64,000 bases of DNA from Runella defluvii (GCF_014195535.1 NZ_JACIBY010000001.1:1-64000), one strand, 5' to 3'. Counted from the first letter of the stretch, positions 10,101 to 18,958 are shown. The notes: generated by a model not told the origin, from the letters alone. Translations and numbers: made by a program.

Positions 10101-13100
10101 GCGCACACGTAGAAGAAAGAGCATCCCCCGCGATAGTCCAGCCTTTGTTGGTAGTTAGGTTCGTACGAGCCGATTGAGCAGTACAATATTGCAAACCTGT
10201 TGCTCCCAAATTTCGACCTGTCACTGTGCCCTGATTGAAGCCAATTAGCGTAGCGTCGTAGTTGGCAACATTCATGCCGCAACTACTCAGCATCTCTGTT
10301 AAATCAACACTGGCATTGAATTTGGTTCCCCAAGCCGCCAAGTTTTGATCAAAAGCCGTTGCCCCCAAAAACATCCCAGTCATATTTGTCACCTTACTCA
10401 CATCCCAACCACTGATGTTTTGATTGAAAGCTGTCGCGGAAAACATCCTAGCCATGTTTGTCACCTTACTTACGTTCCAATTGCTAATGTTTTGGTTGAA
10501 GGAGCTAACGCCACTGAACATCAATGACATATTCTCGACACTACTCACATCCCAAGCACTGATGTCTTGGTTGATAGCGGATATCGCCAAAAACGTACGG
10601 CTCATGTTAGTGACATCATTCAAGTCGGGCTTATCACTGGCATTTATCTGTAAGTTATCACATCCTAAAAATGCTCTTTCAAAACTTTTCCAGTCAATAT
10701 CTCCCCACTGATTGACGGACAAAAGTTTCTTATTATTGGCTCCATCATTATCGAAGAATATTCGCGGGAAAGCGCCTCTAATAGCTACCGTGTAGGTATT
10801 AGCCGTACCATAATCGTGGGTGACATTACCCGTCAGCCCAAACTCATCATAAATACCATCATTGTTCCAATCCACGTCGTAGCTATAGCCCGTGCCTGTA
10901 GTTGGAATAGTGATAGAGGTCTGCGCTGGATTGTCTTTATCAGTTTGCCACGTCGTAATAAAAGGCTTTCCACCGTAACCTTCAATGGCAAAGGTATAAG
11001 GCGAGCCAGAGTCGTTGCTCGGAATGCTGATAGTTGTCGTGCGTTTACCCGTTGTTGTAGGGTCAAACGTCACCGTAAAGGTGGTTGAACTATTGGCAGG
11101 AATACTCGTCAAGGAAGGTTGCGTGATGGTAAAATCGGTGGTTCCTCCCGTGATTGTTCCCAACGTCAAGGCCACTGCCCCCGTATTTTCGATGGTGAAC
11201 GTACGAGTCACCGAGCCACTTGGCACTGAGACTGGGCCAAAATCTGTGTGATCAGTAATGATGGGTGTATTGTCACCACTTACGATGCTGACGTTGTTGC
11301 CTTTGAGGTTGATGTCGGGCGTACACGTTGAAGAGAGCGCATCGCCCGTAATGACCCACCCTTTTCCACCACTTCCAGTCGCTCCCACCAACGTAGCGCG
11401 CGCGGCGGCGGCAGCACAGTATTTTAAACCTGCGGCACCCATTTCTTTGCTTGTGAGTGTACTTTGACTAAACCCAGTGAGGGTAGCATCATAGTTCGCA
11501 ACACTCATCCCGCAGTTATCAAGAAAAAATCGTAAGTCAACGCCTGTATTAAGTTTGGCTCCCCACGAAGATAGACTTTGGTTAAAGGCCGTCGCATGGT
11601 CAAACATCCCGTACAGGGTAGTGACAGCTCTGATGTCCCACGAGCTCAAGTCCTGATTAAAAGCAGACGTTTCGTGAAACATCAAGCCCATATTCGTAAC
11701 TGTGCTTACGTTCCAACCACTTATGTTTTGATTGAAAGCAGTTGTACCGTAAAACATCATACTCATGTCCAAAACTTTACTTACATTCCAACGGCTTATA
11801 TCTTGATTGAAGGCAACCGCAGCTCTAAACATTGTGCTCATGTCAGTAACAGCACCTACTTGCCAATTACCGATGTCTTGATTAAAGTGACTGGCTCCGT
11901 AGAACATTCCAGACATATCGTTGACCATCTGCACATCCCACCCGCCAATATTTCCATTAAAATCGGTGGCTCCGTAGAACATTTGTGAGGTCGAAAGTGC
12001 CTTCGTCGGTTGCCAACTTCCAATATTTTGATTGAAACGGGGTGCCATAAAAAACATCCGTCTAAACGTGGTAACATTTCTTACATCCCAGTTCGCGATA
12101 TTCCCGTTAAATGCGTCTGCATTGCTGAACATCTCTTCCATCGTGGTCACGGCACCTACTTGCCAGCCGTTGAGCGGTTGATTAAAGGAGGTAGCTCCGA
12201 AAAACAAAGATCTCATGGTAGTTACGGCTCTCACATCCCAACCATTAATAGCTTGGTTGAAAAGAAGACATCCAGCAAACATGTATCCCATGTCAGTGAC
12301 AGAGCCTACATTCCAGCTACCTATGTTGTTTGGCCCTGTTAATTTTTGGCAACCAGAAAACATGTGCCGGGTAGAAGTAACATTGGCTAAATCAGGAATA
12401 TCTGTAGCCGAAACCTCTAGGTTTATACATCCCGCAAACGCCCTTTCCATGCTTGTCCAGGCACCGCTTCCCCATTGAGTTACCGCCAACAACTTTGCCT
12501 TATCACCTGCATCATTAAAATAAATTCGCGGAAAAGTCCCTCTGATAGCCACTGTATATGTACCTGCCGTACCGTAGTCGTGGGTAACGTTGCCCGTCAG
12601 CCCCAACTCATCATAGATACCGTCGTTATTCCAGTCCACGTCGTAGCTATAGCCCGTACCCGTGGTCGGTATTCTAATGGAGGTACTGCTTGAAGTACCT
12701 GAGTTATCAGTTTTCCAAGTTGTGATAAAAGGCGTTCCACCGTAGCCTTCGATGGCGAAGGTGTAAGGGTTTTCGTCGGGGTCGTTGCTCGGAATGCTGA
12801 TGGTGGCTGTACGTTTACCCGCTGTGGTAGGGTCAAACGTCACCGTAAAGGTGGTTGAACCATTGGCAGGAATACTCGTCAACGAAGGTTGCGTGATGAC
12901 AAAATCGGTGGTTCCACCCGTAATTGTTCCCAACGTCAAGGCTCCCGCTCCCGTATTTTCGATGGTAAAGGTGCGTGTTACGGAGCCGCTTGGCACTGAG
13001 ACGGGGCCAAAATCTGTGTGATCAGTAATGATGGGTGTATTGTCACCCCTTGCGATATTTTGACTGTTGCCTTTGAGGTTGATGTCGGGTACGGCAGGGG

Positions 13101-16100
13101 CTGCCACCGTAATCACCACATCATTGTTATCGGTTCCTCCCGTGTAACTAATCGTCGCACTTCGACCACTTCCCAGAAAATTACTAAGCGTTGCGCCTTG
13201 AGCAAAATTACTGAAGGTACCACCGACAGCTTCCGTACCGTCGTTGTCCACAATCACAAACGTCTCTCCTCCTACCAGTGCAGGCGTGCCACTCAACACC
13301 AAGTTGGTCCCCGACAAATTCACCCCGCCCACTACCTTGAGTTGGCTGTAGGTACTGCCCGTACCGTCTCCTGCCGTCGTACCGTTGATGGGAATGTCTA
13401 AATCGCCCCCCACCGTCAGCGTAAACACTGTCACATCCGTTCCGTTAAAGGTAGGTTTGATGACTTTAGGTGACGTGCCTGGGTCGAGCAAGAGCGTACC
13501 GCCGTTGGTATTGATACTTCCTCCACTGATGATGACATCGCCGCCGCTGATGAGTTCCATGTTGGTAAGTGTTGGGCGAGTAATTCCAGTCCCAACGGTA
13601 ATATCGCCCATCGTCGCATCACCGACGACAAGCGTACCCGTGCTGATTCTATCAAGTTCAAGATCCGATAAAATAAGGGGGCCATTGGTGGCATCAGGGG
13701 CAAGAGAAAACTCAATCGCTGTACCTGCCGTGAAGGGCTTGAGGGTTACACGGCCTGACGAATTAGTGCGGATATCAGGTGAATCTACTATTCGTAAACT
13801 ATTGGTAGTAATTGCAATGTTACCGCCACTAACTTCCGTAGTAATGCTAGAGACTGGAGCCCCGCTTTGCTTTGACATATAGATACCGTACGTCAACGTA
13901 CTTCCGCCTCCTGGTTTACCTGTAAGCGCAATATTTCCTCCCGCAGACTTAATCAAGCCTTCCAATGCTATCCCGTGGTTTGAACTACCAGTAGCAGTTC
14001 CGCCTTCTCCCGTGATAGTTACCGTGCCAGTACCTCCAGCTGATATTTCGCCACTTTGGCTCATAAAAAGTCCATAGTTCAATTGGCTAGCTCCACTGCC
14101 TCCGCCGTAGGCATTGACCGTAACAGCCCCGCCTACTGAAGTGATTTTAGCCGAAGCTTGTATATTTACCCCTACATTATTGATTCCCGTTGGAGCTGTA
14201 CCCCCTCGCCCAGTGACTGTCACCGCACCCGTTCCCGCAGAGGTAATTTCACCAGAAGTAGCCAGTCTTATCCCGTCATTGCCAATACTGCTCCCTGTTC
14301 CACCACCTGTACCCTCTACGGTTACGGCTCCGCCCAAAGAGGTTATTTTAGCCGAACTTCCTTGGATGAAAATACCGTAATTGCCGATTCCACTCGAAGC
14401 ACCGCCGTTACCAATGACCGAAACGGTATTGCTACCTCCATAGATGACTCCTCCAAAGTTTAAAAGAATACCTGCCTGACTACCCGATGCGTCATTTCCT
14501 CCTTTTCCTTTGACCGTCAGGGTACCCGAACCTAGGACTTGCAATTGAGTGCTACTGCCCATAGATACACCGATGAAATTACCAGCGGTAGGACTTGTTT
14601 GTTGGTTTGCTTCTACGGTGAGGTTACCATTATTGGTTCCGAGTGTGCTTCCGTTATTGAAAACGACATTTTTGCTTACTCTGAGAGTCGCTGCTCCTGT
14701 TCCTTGAAGCACAATGTTAGTATTAATCGCAAACGTGACGCCATCCACTCCTGGGCTACCGTCATCGTTCTGCAAATCCACATCCAAGTTGGCATTGGTT
14801 GCAAAAGTGATGTCTTCGTTAAAATTGACTTGGTCGTCGCCCGTGCCGCCGTGGATGGTTAGTGAAGGGAGATTGTTGCCGAGAGCGCCGATGTTGATGA
14901 TGTCGTTGCCGTCAGCAGTGTTTACTGTGATGCTTGCTAAACTACTCAAAGGTACATCCGCAGGGAAGTTGGTCGTAGGGCCATTGTTTAGACTGAATGT
15001 TTTCCCTGTTACATTAAAACGGATATTCGTACTATTTGGAGTAATGTCCAACGTTTCGCCCGTTCCTGTTAGGTCTGTGATGACAAGGTTATTACCCGAT
15101 GTACTGATGGTATAATCAGGCTGGCCAGCATTGTTAAAGGTAAACGGAACTACATAAAAACATCCGCCTGTATTGGGGGTGATTTTAGCATAGAGGGTTT
15201 GTGAACCTGTAGGCAAGCTCGACGATGGGGTGAAGGTATTGGTATTTTGGGTGTAAGTACCTGCAGAGTTACCTGAGGTCGCAGCTTCATTCGTAAAAAT
15301 ACCATTTACTGTGCCGTTATACGTTGCCCCAAAGGTAAAAATAGGGGTTGTATTGTTGACCACAACGGAGTTGGTCGTATTGTTCACACCTCCCGTTAAG
15401 CTATTGTATTTCAGTACGCCATAATTATTGGTGGTGGCTACGTAATGGCCTAAATCGGATCCGACAAGGGTATATCCGTAATTGTTAAAGACCGAGTTCC
15501 CTGACATGTCGAGGTTGCCAGTGATTTTGATGACGCCACAATTCTGATTAGTAAACGTAGTGGCATTGATAATTTCTATCTTACTACTGTTGATAGTACC
15601 GCTGTTACTACTGGTTGTATTTTGTCCATCTAATACCAAGCCAATATTGCTACCCGTGGCATTAATCGTAGCATTGCTTTCGTTGATGATTTTACCGCCA
15701 GCTGCTACATAACCCCCTCTATACCCTGAAGCAGTAAGGGTCGCACCCGTTTTGTTGTTGAAAGTACCAACAGCATACATTCCATAATTTTGGTTACCAT
15801 TTGCATTTAAGGTTCCATAGTTTTCTAAAGCCGTGGTTGAGACTGCTAACTGAATGGCGCCTTGATTTTGTGCAGTGGCGTTGGTATTGGTTATGGTGGT
15901 AGTACCTCTATTAATGAACTGAGCATTATCTTGTAAATACAGCGCAACAGCATTATTTTGAACGGTTAAACTAGCCCCTGTCCCTACTGTTAAACTAGCA
16001 TTCCCTGTCATATATACTTGTTTAGCAGTGGCATTGATGCCCGTCGAAATGGTCGGATACACAGTGGCAGTAGGAATAAGAACTACATTGCCTGCACCTG

Positions 16101-18243
16101 GTACGCCGTTGGGAGTCCAATTACATGGGTTTGTCCAGTCGGAGTTGACCGAGCCGTTCCAGCCCATATTCTCTGTAGATGTAGCGACTTGGGCACAGCC
16201 GTTTTGAAAGGTATTAGGCACTACGTAGCTGCAACTATTGGCTGTCGATGTTATTTTTATAAAGATGGGGACACTTCCTGCGGGAAGGGTATTGGCTGGG
16301 GTAAAGGTGTTGTTCGCCTGATTGTACGTACCTGCTGAATTAGAAAGTCCTGCATCAGTAAAAATCTCAATGGTACCTGCGTAAGTGCCAGTATAGGTGA
16401 ACATTGTTGTGGCAGAAGCATTTCTATTTACCCGTACCGAACCAGTATTTGAGGTAATTTGATTATGAGTGAGCGTGCCTCCAATGAACGCAACCCCACC
16501 GCTTTGATTGGTAAAAGTTCCTACTGCCCCTAAATTCCCTACCGTTCTGAACATCCCAGCATTGTTAAAAAAGGAGCTACCAACAGTATTGAGAAGCATT
16601 CCCCCGCTGTAATTGGCAAAGCTAGCACAGGCGTAGTTGTTGAAAGTAGCACTAGGACCATTGGAACCAGTATTACCAATTTGAATAGGGGTTGAGTTGG
16701 TAGAATTAATTACAACGGATCCGTAGTTATGGAAAACGTTGTCATCAAAACCCATTTCAAATGTACTGTTGACACCACTACCGCCGCTTGTTTCAAGGAT
16801 GAGTAAGCCATTGTTGGTCACAGTGGCATATTGCACCATCTCAAATTTGGTTACAGTACTTTCGGTGCTGCCCATGCGCAGTGCGGCGTTCTGATTAATG
16901 GTCAATGATGGCCTGTTTGAAAAGCTTCCATTGAGCGTTATTGACTTGGCGGTGGCCGTTGTTCCCGAAGGGATAACCACTGTCCCACCCGATTGAATTG
17001 AAACTGGATTGGTCTGCGTCGGTACACCGTTGGGAGTCCAGTTGCAGGGGTTCGTCCAGTCGTTGCTCACTGAGCCGTTCCAACTCATTGATTGCGTAGC
17101 AGAGGCGACTTGGGTGCAGCCTTCTAACCCCGTTCCTCTGATACTAAAATAATATGGATGCTCGGTAGGAGCAAAGCTATTGACATAAACAGTAGCATTT
17201 CTGGATCCAACAACAGAAGGGTTAAAGGCTACTTGAAATGTGGTAGAACCGTTTGGAGCAATGGACGAAGAGGAGGGGGGAGAAGCAAGGGAGAAGTCGG
17301 CGGCTCCTGTTCCATCAAATAGAACGACAGTGCCCGTACTCAAGTCTAATGTACCTGTACCTGTATTTTCGATGGTAAATGTTTTAACAACTGGCCCCGC
17401 TCCTATATTTCTTGAACCAAAATCTGTATCATTATCTGTTGAAGGGCCATTGTAGGTATGCGGAATATCTTGCCCTTTTCCTACTATGTTTATATTTGGT
17501 AAGTTATTTACCCCTATTCCAGCAATATTAAATGTATAAGTGCCTTCGTTGCTATCACTATTGTTTATCGTAACCGTTGCCGTACGTGTTCCTAAACCTG
17601 AGGGTGTAAAGGTTATAATAAAGAAAATAGAAGAGTTTCCTCCCACTATGTCTGAACTCGGTTGGGTGGTTACCTGAAAATCGCTCGCATTTGCCCCTGT
17701 GATACTCACTCTAGGATTTCCAGAGAGCCCTAAAGCACCAATACCTGTATTATAAATTCTGAACAACCGTGTATGTGATCCACTGGGAGCTAATTGTACC
17801 CCAAAATGGGTATTATCATTTACTGTGGGGGTGACGTCACCGCTGGGAATAGATATATCGTTTCCTCGGACGTCTATCTCTGACGGAGCAGCATAAAAGG
17901 TGGCAGTAAGCTGGCCGCCATAATACCAGTCTTGTGTGCCCAGACTTCCATTGGTTGTGTTAATTTGGGATTGATTTCCACTGCTGTTGGTAATTCTGTA
18001 TCCAACTACATTTGTCAGTGCGTGCTCAGGGGCGGGAGTAAAAAAGATATTTGCCTGCCCCTGAGAATACCCAGAGCAATAGCTAGAACAGTTGAGGTTG
18101 ATACCAATACCTGTTACTTTTCCAGTGTTATCTGGTACAATATCTACGTTTACGTACTGAGCCTTTGCCGCTTGGGTAAAAAAGCTGAGTATGGCAAAAA
18201 AAATAAGCCGTATTAGGGTAAATGGTTGTAAACACGTTTTCAT
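4129..18243 (-). CDS. Giant (4,704-residue) T9SS-exported modular surface protein
   Basis: One unbroken frame makes a Sec signal peptide (about residues 1-29, ending AAKAQ), two ASH (choice-of-anchor D) domains (about 120-375), and two WNGSV.DWTNPCNWTPNGVP modules (near 375 and 680). Next come a beta-helical region (about 1040-1710) and three modules of ASH, PKD-like and BspA/DUF285 leucine-rich repeats (starting near 1719, 2308 and 2713; DUF285 units look like FNQDISNWDVSNVTNMS). A second beta-helical region follows (about 3100-3950), then Ig-like and invertebrate-adhesin-like segments with cysteines (about 3950-4400), a Gly/Gln/Asn-rich linker (about 4575-4620) and a type A T9SS sorting domain starting PNPVTNILRLKV. 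It is presumably exported to the outer surface as an adhesin or matrix protein; the ligand is unknown. No partner gene is in the same operon. Confidence 0.93.
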   Translation of the reverse strand: MKTCLQPFTLIRLIFFAILSFFTQAAKAQYVNVDIVPDNTGKVTGIGINLNCSSYCSGYSQGQANIFFTPAPEHALTNVVGYRITNSSGNQSQINTTNGSLGTQDWYYGGQLTATFYAAPSEIDVRGNDISIPSGDVTPTVNDNTHFGVQLAPSGSHTRLFRIYNTGIGALGLSGNPRVSITGANASDFQVTTQPSSDIVGGNSSIFFIITFTPSGLGTRTATVTINNSDSNEGTYTFNIAGIGVNNLPNINIVGKGQDIPHTYNGPSTDNDTDFGSRNIGAGPVVKTFTIENTGTGTLDLSTGTVVLFDGTGAADFSLASPPSSSSIAPNGSTTFQVAFNPSVVGSRNATVYVNSFAPTEHPYYFSIRGTGLEGCTQVASATQSMSWNGSVSNDWTNPCNWTPNGVPTQTNPVSIQSGGTVVIPSGTTATAKSITLNGSFSNRPSLTINQNAALRMGSTESTVTKFEMVQYATVTNNGLLILETSGGSGVNSTFEMGFDDNVFHNYGSVVINSTNSTPIQIGNTGSNGPSATFNNYACASFANYSGGMLLNTVGSSFFNNAGMFRTVGNLGAVGTFTNQSGGVAFIGGTLTHNQITSNTGSVRVNRNASATTMFTYTGTYAGTIEIFTDAGLSNSAGTYNQANNTFTPANTLPAGSVPIFIKITSTANSCSYVVPNTFQNGCAQVATSTENMGWNGSVNSDWTNPCNWTPNGVPGAGNVVLIPTATVYPTISTGINATAKQVYMTGNASLTVGTGASLTVQNNAVALYLQDNAQFINRGTTTITNTNATAQNQGAIQLAVSTTALENYGTLNANGNQNYGMYAVGTFNNKTGATLTASGYRGGYVAAGGKIINESNATINATGSNIGLVLDGQNTTSSNSGTINSSKIEIINATTFTNQNCGVIKITGNLDMSGNSVFNNYGYTLVGSDLGHYVATTNNYGVLKYNSLTGGVNNTTNSVVVNNTTPIFTFGATYNGTVNGIFTNEAATSGNSAGTYTQNTNTFTPSSSLPTGSQTLYAKITPNTGGCFYVVPFTFNNAGQPDYTISTSGNNLVITDLTGTGETLDITPNSTNIRFNVTGKTFSLNNGPTTNFPADVPLSSLASITVNTADGNDIINIGALGNNLPSLTIHGGTGDDQVNFNEDITFATNANLDVDLQNDDGSPGVDGVTFAINTNIVLQGTGAATLRVSKNVVFNNGSTLGTNNGNLTVEANQQTSPTAGNFIGVSMGSSTQLQVLGSGTLTVKGKGGNDASGSQAGILLNFGGVIYGGSNTVSVIGNGGASSGIGNYGIFIQGSSAKITSLGGAVTVEGTGGGTGSSIGNDGIRLATSGEITSAGTGAVTVTGRGGTAPTGINNVGVNIQASAKITSVGGAVTVNAYGGGSGASQLNYGLFMSQSGEISAGGTGTVTITGEGGTATGSSNHGIALEGLIKSAGGNIALTGKPGGGSTLTYGIYMSKQSGAPVSSITTEVSGGNIAITTNSLRIVDSPDIRTNSSGRVTLKPFTAGTAIEFSLAPDATNGPLILSDLELDRISTGTLVVGDATMGDITVGTGITRPTLTNMELISGGDVIISGGSINTNGGTLLLDPGTSPKVIKPTFNGTDVTVFTLTVGGDLDIPINGTTAGDGTGSTYSQLKVVGGVNLSGTNLVLSGTPALVGGETFVIVDNDGTEAVGGTFSNFAQGATLSNFLGSGRSATISYTGGTDNNDVVITVAAPAVPDINLKGNSQNIARGDNTPIITDHTDFGPVSVPSGSVTRTFTIENTGAGALTLGTITGGTTDFVITQPSLTSIPANGSTTFTVTFDPTTAGKRTATISIPSNDPDENPYTFAIEGYGGTPFITTWKTDNSGTSSSTSIRIPTTGTGYSYDVDWNNDGIYDELGLTGNVTHDYGTAGTYTVAIRGTFPRIYFNDAGDKAKLLAVTQWGSGAWTSMERAFAGCINLEVSATDIPDLANVTSTRHMFSGCQKLTGPNNIGSWNVGSVTDMGYMFAGCLLFNQAINGWDVRAVTTMRSLFFGATSFNQPLNGWQVGAVTTMEEMFSNADAFNGNIANWDVRNVTTFRRMFFMAPRFNQNIGSWQPTKALSTSQMFYGATDFNGNIGGWDVQMVNDMSGMFYGASHFNQDIGNWQVGAVTDMSTMFRAAVAFNQDISRWNVSKVLDMSMMFYGTTAFNQNISGWNVSTVTNMGLMFHETSAFNQDLSSWDIRAVTTLYGMFDHATAFNQSLSSWGAKLNTGVDLRFFLDNCGMSVANYDATLTGFSQSTLTSKEMGAAGLKYCAAAAARATLVGATGSGGKGWVITGDALSSTCTPDINLKGNNVSIVSGDNTPIITDHTDFGPVSVPSGSVTRTFTIENTGAVALTLGTITGGTTDFTITQPSLTSIPANSSTTFTVTFDPTTTGKRTTTISIPSNDSGSPYTFAIEGYGGKPFITTWQTDKDNPAQTSITIPTTGTGYSYDVDWNNDGIYDEFGLTGNVTHDYGTANTYTVAIRGAFPRIFFDNDGANNKKLLSVNQWGDIDWKSFERAFLGCDNLQINASDKPDLNDVTNMSRTFLAISAINQDISAWDVSSVENMSLMFSGVSSFNQNISNWNVSKVTNMARMFSATAFNQNISGWDVSKVTNMTGMFLGATAFDQNLAAWGTKFNASVDLTEMLSSCGMNVANYDATLIGFNQGTVTGRNLGATGLQYCTAQSARTNLTTNKGWTIAGDALSSTCAPEINLKGNSISIVSGDNSPIITDHTDFGPVSVPSGSVMRTFTIENTGAGALTLGTITGGTTDFVITQPSLTTVAVGSSTTFTVTFDPTTAGKRTATISIPSNDPDENPYTFAIEGYGGKPFVTTWKTDNSGTSSATSITIPTLGTGYNYDVDWNNDGIYDELGVTGSVTHNYGTAGTYTVAIRGDFPRIHFNSVGDASKLLTISQWGDIAWTSMSSAFNGCNNLSVTATDVPNLSGVTSLSSMFANCTILNGPANISTWNTSTITGMSRMFQEATSFNQDISNWDVSNVTNMSLMFQNATAFNQSLAAWGTKFNASVNLGNFLDNCGMNEVNYDATLIGFNQGTVTGRSLGALGLKYCTAQSARNNLITNKGWTITGDAQNIACTSPDYTITTTSGNIVITDAKGTGATLEVSENSGKIRFNVTGKTYNIDGGTTTAFTTPAEVVLSGKNSITVNTAGGNDIINVGAFTTQLPTLTINGGTGDDEVNLNGNITFVSNANLDLDLQNDDATAPGTDALSIAANAIVTLSGTGTATVKVSKNATINSGGSLQTQNGNLVVEANQQTTPSSGDFAGVDVNGGSLKVTGSGQTAIKGKSGVAGYKAGVSVSNGGIIEGGTAALSVTGTGGTAAYNENIGVLVTGTNSKITSLGGNVSVVGQGDGMPGGYNQHGVAVKSSGMITAGGTGTVTVQGTGASQTDGYTFGVHLNAGTITSSGGNVSVTGQGGGSNTANHGIYLESSGLISAGGVGTVTVQGSGGSGTNGYHQGVFLKSSAITSTNGHISVTGQAGGASTSSANTGVLLDATSRIAAGGTGNVTVQGTGSSSASTASFNYGLQLSGSNSQISTNNGNIRLIGQGGQGANGSFNNSTGNTGIGLSGKVLAGGTGTIYIEGTGANQSFSDGVEVDNLVTTNDGTITIIGVGGADATASNGSVGVDLNGTVTAGNGKAINIQGTAGSSTGPYNQGVYIRRTVNSTSGGAITITGIEGGSGVGIEIESLSGGQITTASMGGNISLITNSIDIKNTAVISTNSASSVILRPYTNGVNIDLGAATNLLGGPLSLSDDELDRITAGTLQIGDANSGAITISAPISRAAATNVNLTTAGAVNLNASALAINGGNLAINAAGGINPTVAGTDVNVGTVSFASGNDLAIAINGTTADTDYRQLNVAGSVNLSGLDLVLSGSHVPVLGQTFVIVNNDGSDAIQGTFNGLPEGSTIAPFLGGQLNARISYVGGDGNDAVLTVIASVELPANTANVTICKNATASLTASCKVGQVTWYNAAGTTQLFVGSPLVTPALTASTSYKVRCELAPQLSGFVDVMVTVVVPPTITLTTLQQTLNEGNNPVLCDTDANPVNGLQFNVTGLCVSGSPVWRVQVGSGAWSNWSATAPVSQSSNNQPHRYQAACDANCASTYSGVIELTINNRASVPQNVSLLVDGVTVAVGETKEVCSLVNMPLTFNANCATGEVILYSVDGGEYSAGVPVGLVDNQYHNYRVRCRKSDGTPSCVESESGVMRLKLVTIPSAPTVSLPSTSSCNPSASFSGQSTCGSLRTVWYNATTNVALPSLPSTVPSQTTSYYARCQTENGCVSDKSNVVTFTLTPTQVAPVITASQEIVCTGTTVTISANCPAGSQTFWNTGVTAPSFEVAFSNVTKQTYWAKCLFDGGCQSSESIRKDIYWNAFVVTLINIGESKSAVKPANDKSLWSSQFITRDGGPELDQSTQVNPTLFYVENANKMAPRYWTINVEACGLSTDGSLTFDMLATPEMGVIRSFNTHENNAPYFMYANREGWTELYAQNHPAYGFYQDNGVGGNVYDTGLPKGLYKLGIRYWDQKGWGSIYPATRQPQGNVLAYQEYWFRIQSKDGVGVGAARTAESEEANGKGQGARGEGQEANGKWQGSDNGKQITDNGSFATVLPNPVTNILRLKVQDGKAQTVQAALTDASGREIVRRQFVPETNTHQEEFGVSELPAGMYFLKVTTPEKQATLKVVKVN
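4380..4477 (-). repeat. Coding heptanucleotide tandem repeat (STRR-like)
   Basis: Fourteen consecutive 7-base units can be read on the plus strand. Five are of the ATCCGTT type (ATCCGTT, ATCCGTT, ATCTGTT, TTCCGTT, ATCCGAC). Nine are of the NTTTGCC type (CCTTGCC, ATTTGCC, ATTTGCC, TCTTGCC, and so on). They lie inside the giant gene and encode the Gly/Gln/Asn-rich linker before the T9SS sorting domain. Because 7 is not a multiple of 3, the peptide repeats only every 21 bases. Confidence 0.85.
9740..10100 (-). repeat. Intragenic duplication, ASH-domain copy C
   Basis: About 360 bp encoding an ASH domain. It is near-identical in DNA to 10961-11320 and 12727-13089, with shared stretches such as TCGTTGCTCGGAATGCTGAT. 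The PKD-like segment on its low-coordinate side is also repeated with each copy. Confidence 0.85.
10961..11320 (-). repeat. Intragenic duplication, ASH-domain copy B
   Basis: Second copy of the ASH-encoding unit. It differs from the other two mainly in an in-frame change where the text reads GAGCCAGAGTCG in place of a longer Asp-Glu-Asn segment, and in a few silent changes. Confidence 0.85.
12727..13089 (-). repeat. Intragenic duplication, ASH-domain copy A
   Basis: Third copy of the ASH-encoding unit. It is followed on the low-coordinate side by the longest run of BspA/DUF285 repeats (to about 11500). Confidence 0.85.
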
Positions 18244-18292
18244 GGTAGAAAAATTTAAGTGTGTTCAGAGTGAATGAGACAAGGCTATCGCC

Positions 18293-18316
18293 AAGCCCTC
18301 CTAAAAAGGAGGGCTT
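18293..18316. other. Perfect hairpin between the giant gene and the cytochrome gene
   Basis: AAGCCCTCC (18293-18301) pairs with GGAGGGCTT (18308-18316) around a 6-base loop. There is no T tract on either side, so it is a doubtful intrinsic terminator for the cytochrome gene. It could be a REP-like palindrome or a processing site ahead of the giant gene's promoter. Confidence 0.55.
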
Positions 18317-18348
18317 AAAGCGAGAGAATTACGTCAAGGATGGGTTAG

Positions 18349-18936
18349 TTACTGCAACTTATCAGGTGCAATAGGCATCGGTACGATGTTGTTGACGGGT
18401 GGCGTGCTCTTCAAGTAGGCAAATACCGCTTGCAGGTCTTCTTCGGCCATGTTCACGTAGTTGGGCCAAGGCATCGGAGGCAACAAGGGGCGCGCGGTCG
18501 CAATCCCTTTTGATTTGCCTTGCGTGAGGGCAATCTTGAACTGCTCAAACGACCAAGAGCCAATTCCTGTGGTATCGGAGGTCAAATTGGCCGCAAAGCT
18601 CATTCCCCAAGGGCCAACGGCCGACGTACCGTCGCCGCCAAGTAGCATCCAACCACTTTTCAACGCGTCAGGGGTTACTTTTGCGATGGGACGGTCAGCG
18701 GGGTAGCCCGACAAGTGGCGACCTGGTACTTCTTCTGGCCCTTTCGGACCCAGCTGCTTGGGCGAATGGCAGTCTTGGCAGCCCATGATGCCAACCAAGT
18801 ACTCACCACGCTTGATAAGCGCCGAGTCCGATAGTTCCAGTTCAGCCTTGGCCGTGTCCTTCGACTCTTGCGAAGGTTGACAAGCTGCAATAAAGAAAAC
18901 GAGTAGGGCAAATGCGTAAATAGGATAGTTTTTCAT
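18349..18936 (-). CDS. Lipoprotein monohaem cytochrome c
   Basis: The 195-residue precursor has a lipoprotein signal (FFIAAC, lipid-accepting Cys19) and one haem c motif, CQDCH (residues 53-57), after the GEYLV helix typical of small class I cytochromes. A later Met-rich stretch (LLPPMPWPNYVNM, about 150-163) could supply the axial Met. The C-terminal AEEDLQAVFAYLKS helix is also typical. It is probably anchored in the periplasm, carrying electrons for an unidentified dehydrogenase or oxidase. It lies 22 bp downstream of the beta-propeller lipoprotein gene and is probably co-transcribed with it. Confidence 0.9.
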   Translation of the reverse strand: MKNYPIYAFALLVFFIAACQPSQESKDTAKAELELSDSALIKRGEYLVGIMGCQDCHSPKQLGPKGPEEVPGRHLSGYPADRPIAKVTPDALKSGWMLLGGDGTSAVGPWGMSFAANLTSDTTGIGSWSFEQFKIALTQGKSKGIATARPLLPPMPWPNYVNMAEEDLQAVFAYLKSTPPVNNIVPMPIAPDKLQ

Positions 18937-18958
18937 TGTTGTAGGGAAAAAAGGTTAA

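Noticed and set aside
6644-15115. Many long plus-strand frames opposite the giant gene
   Set aside because: They are antisense shadows caused by the low-complexity Gly/Thr/Val-rich coding sequence and show repetitive, unnatural composition.
18293-18316. The perfect hairpin as a firm intrinsic terminator
   Set aside because: There is no U tract on either strand, so it is reported only as a hairpin.
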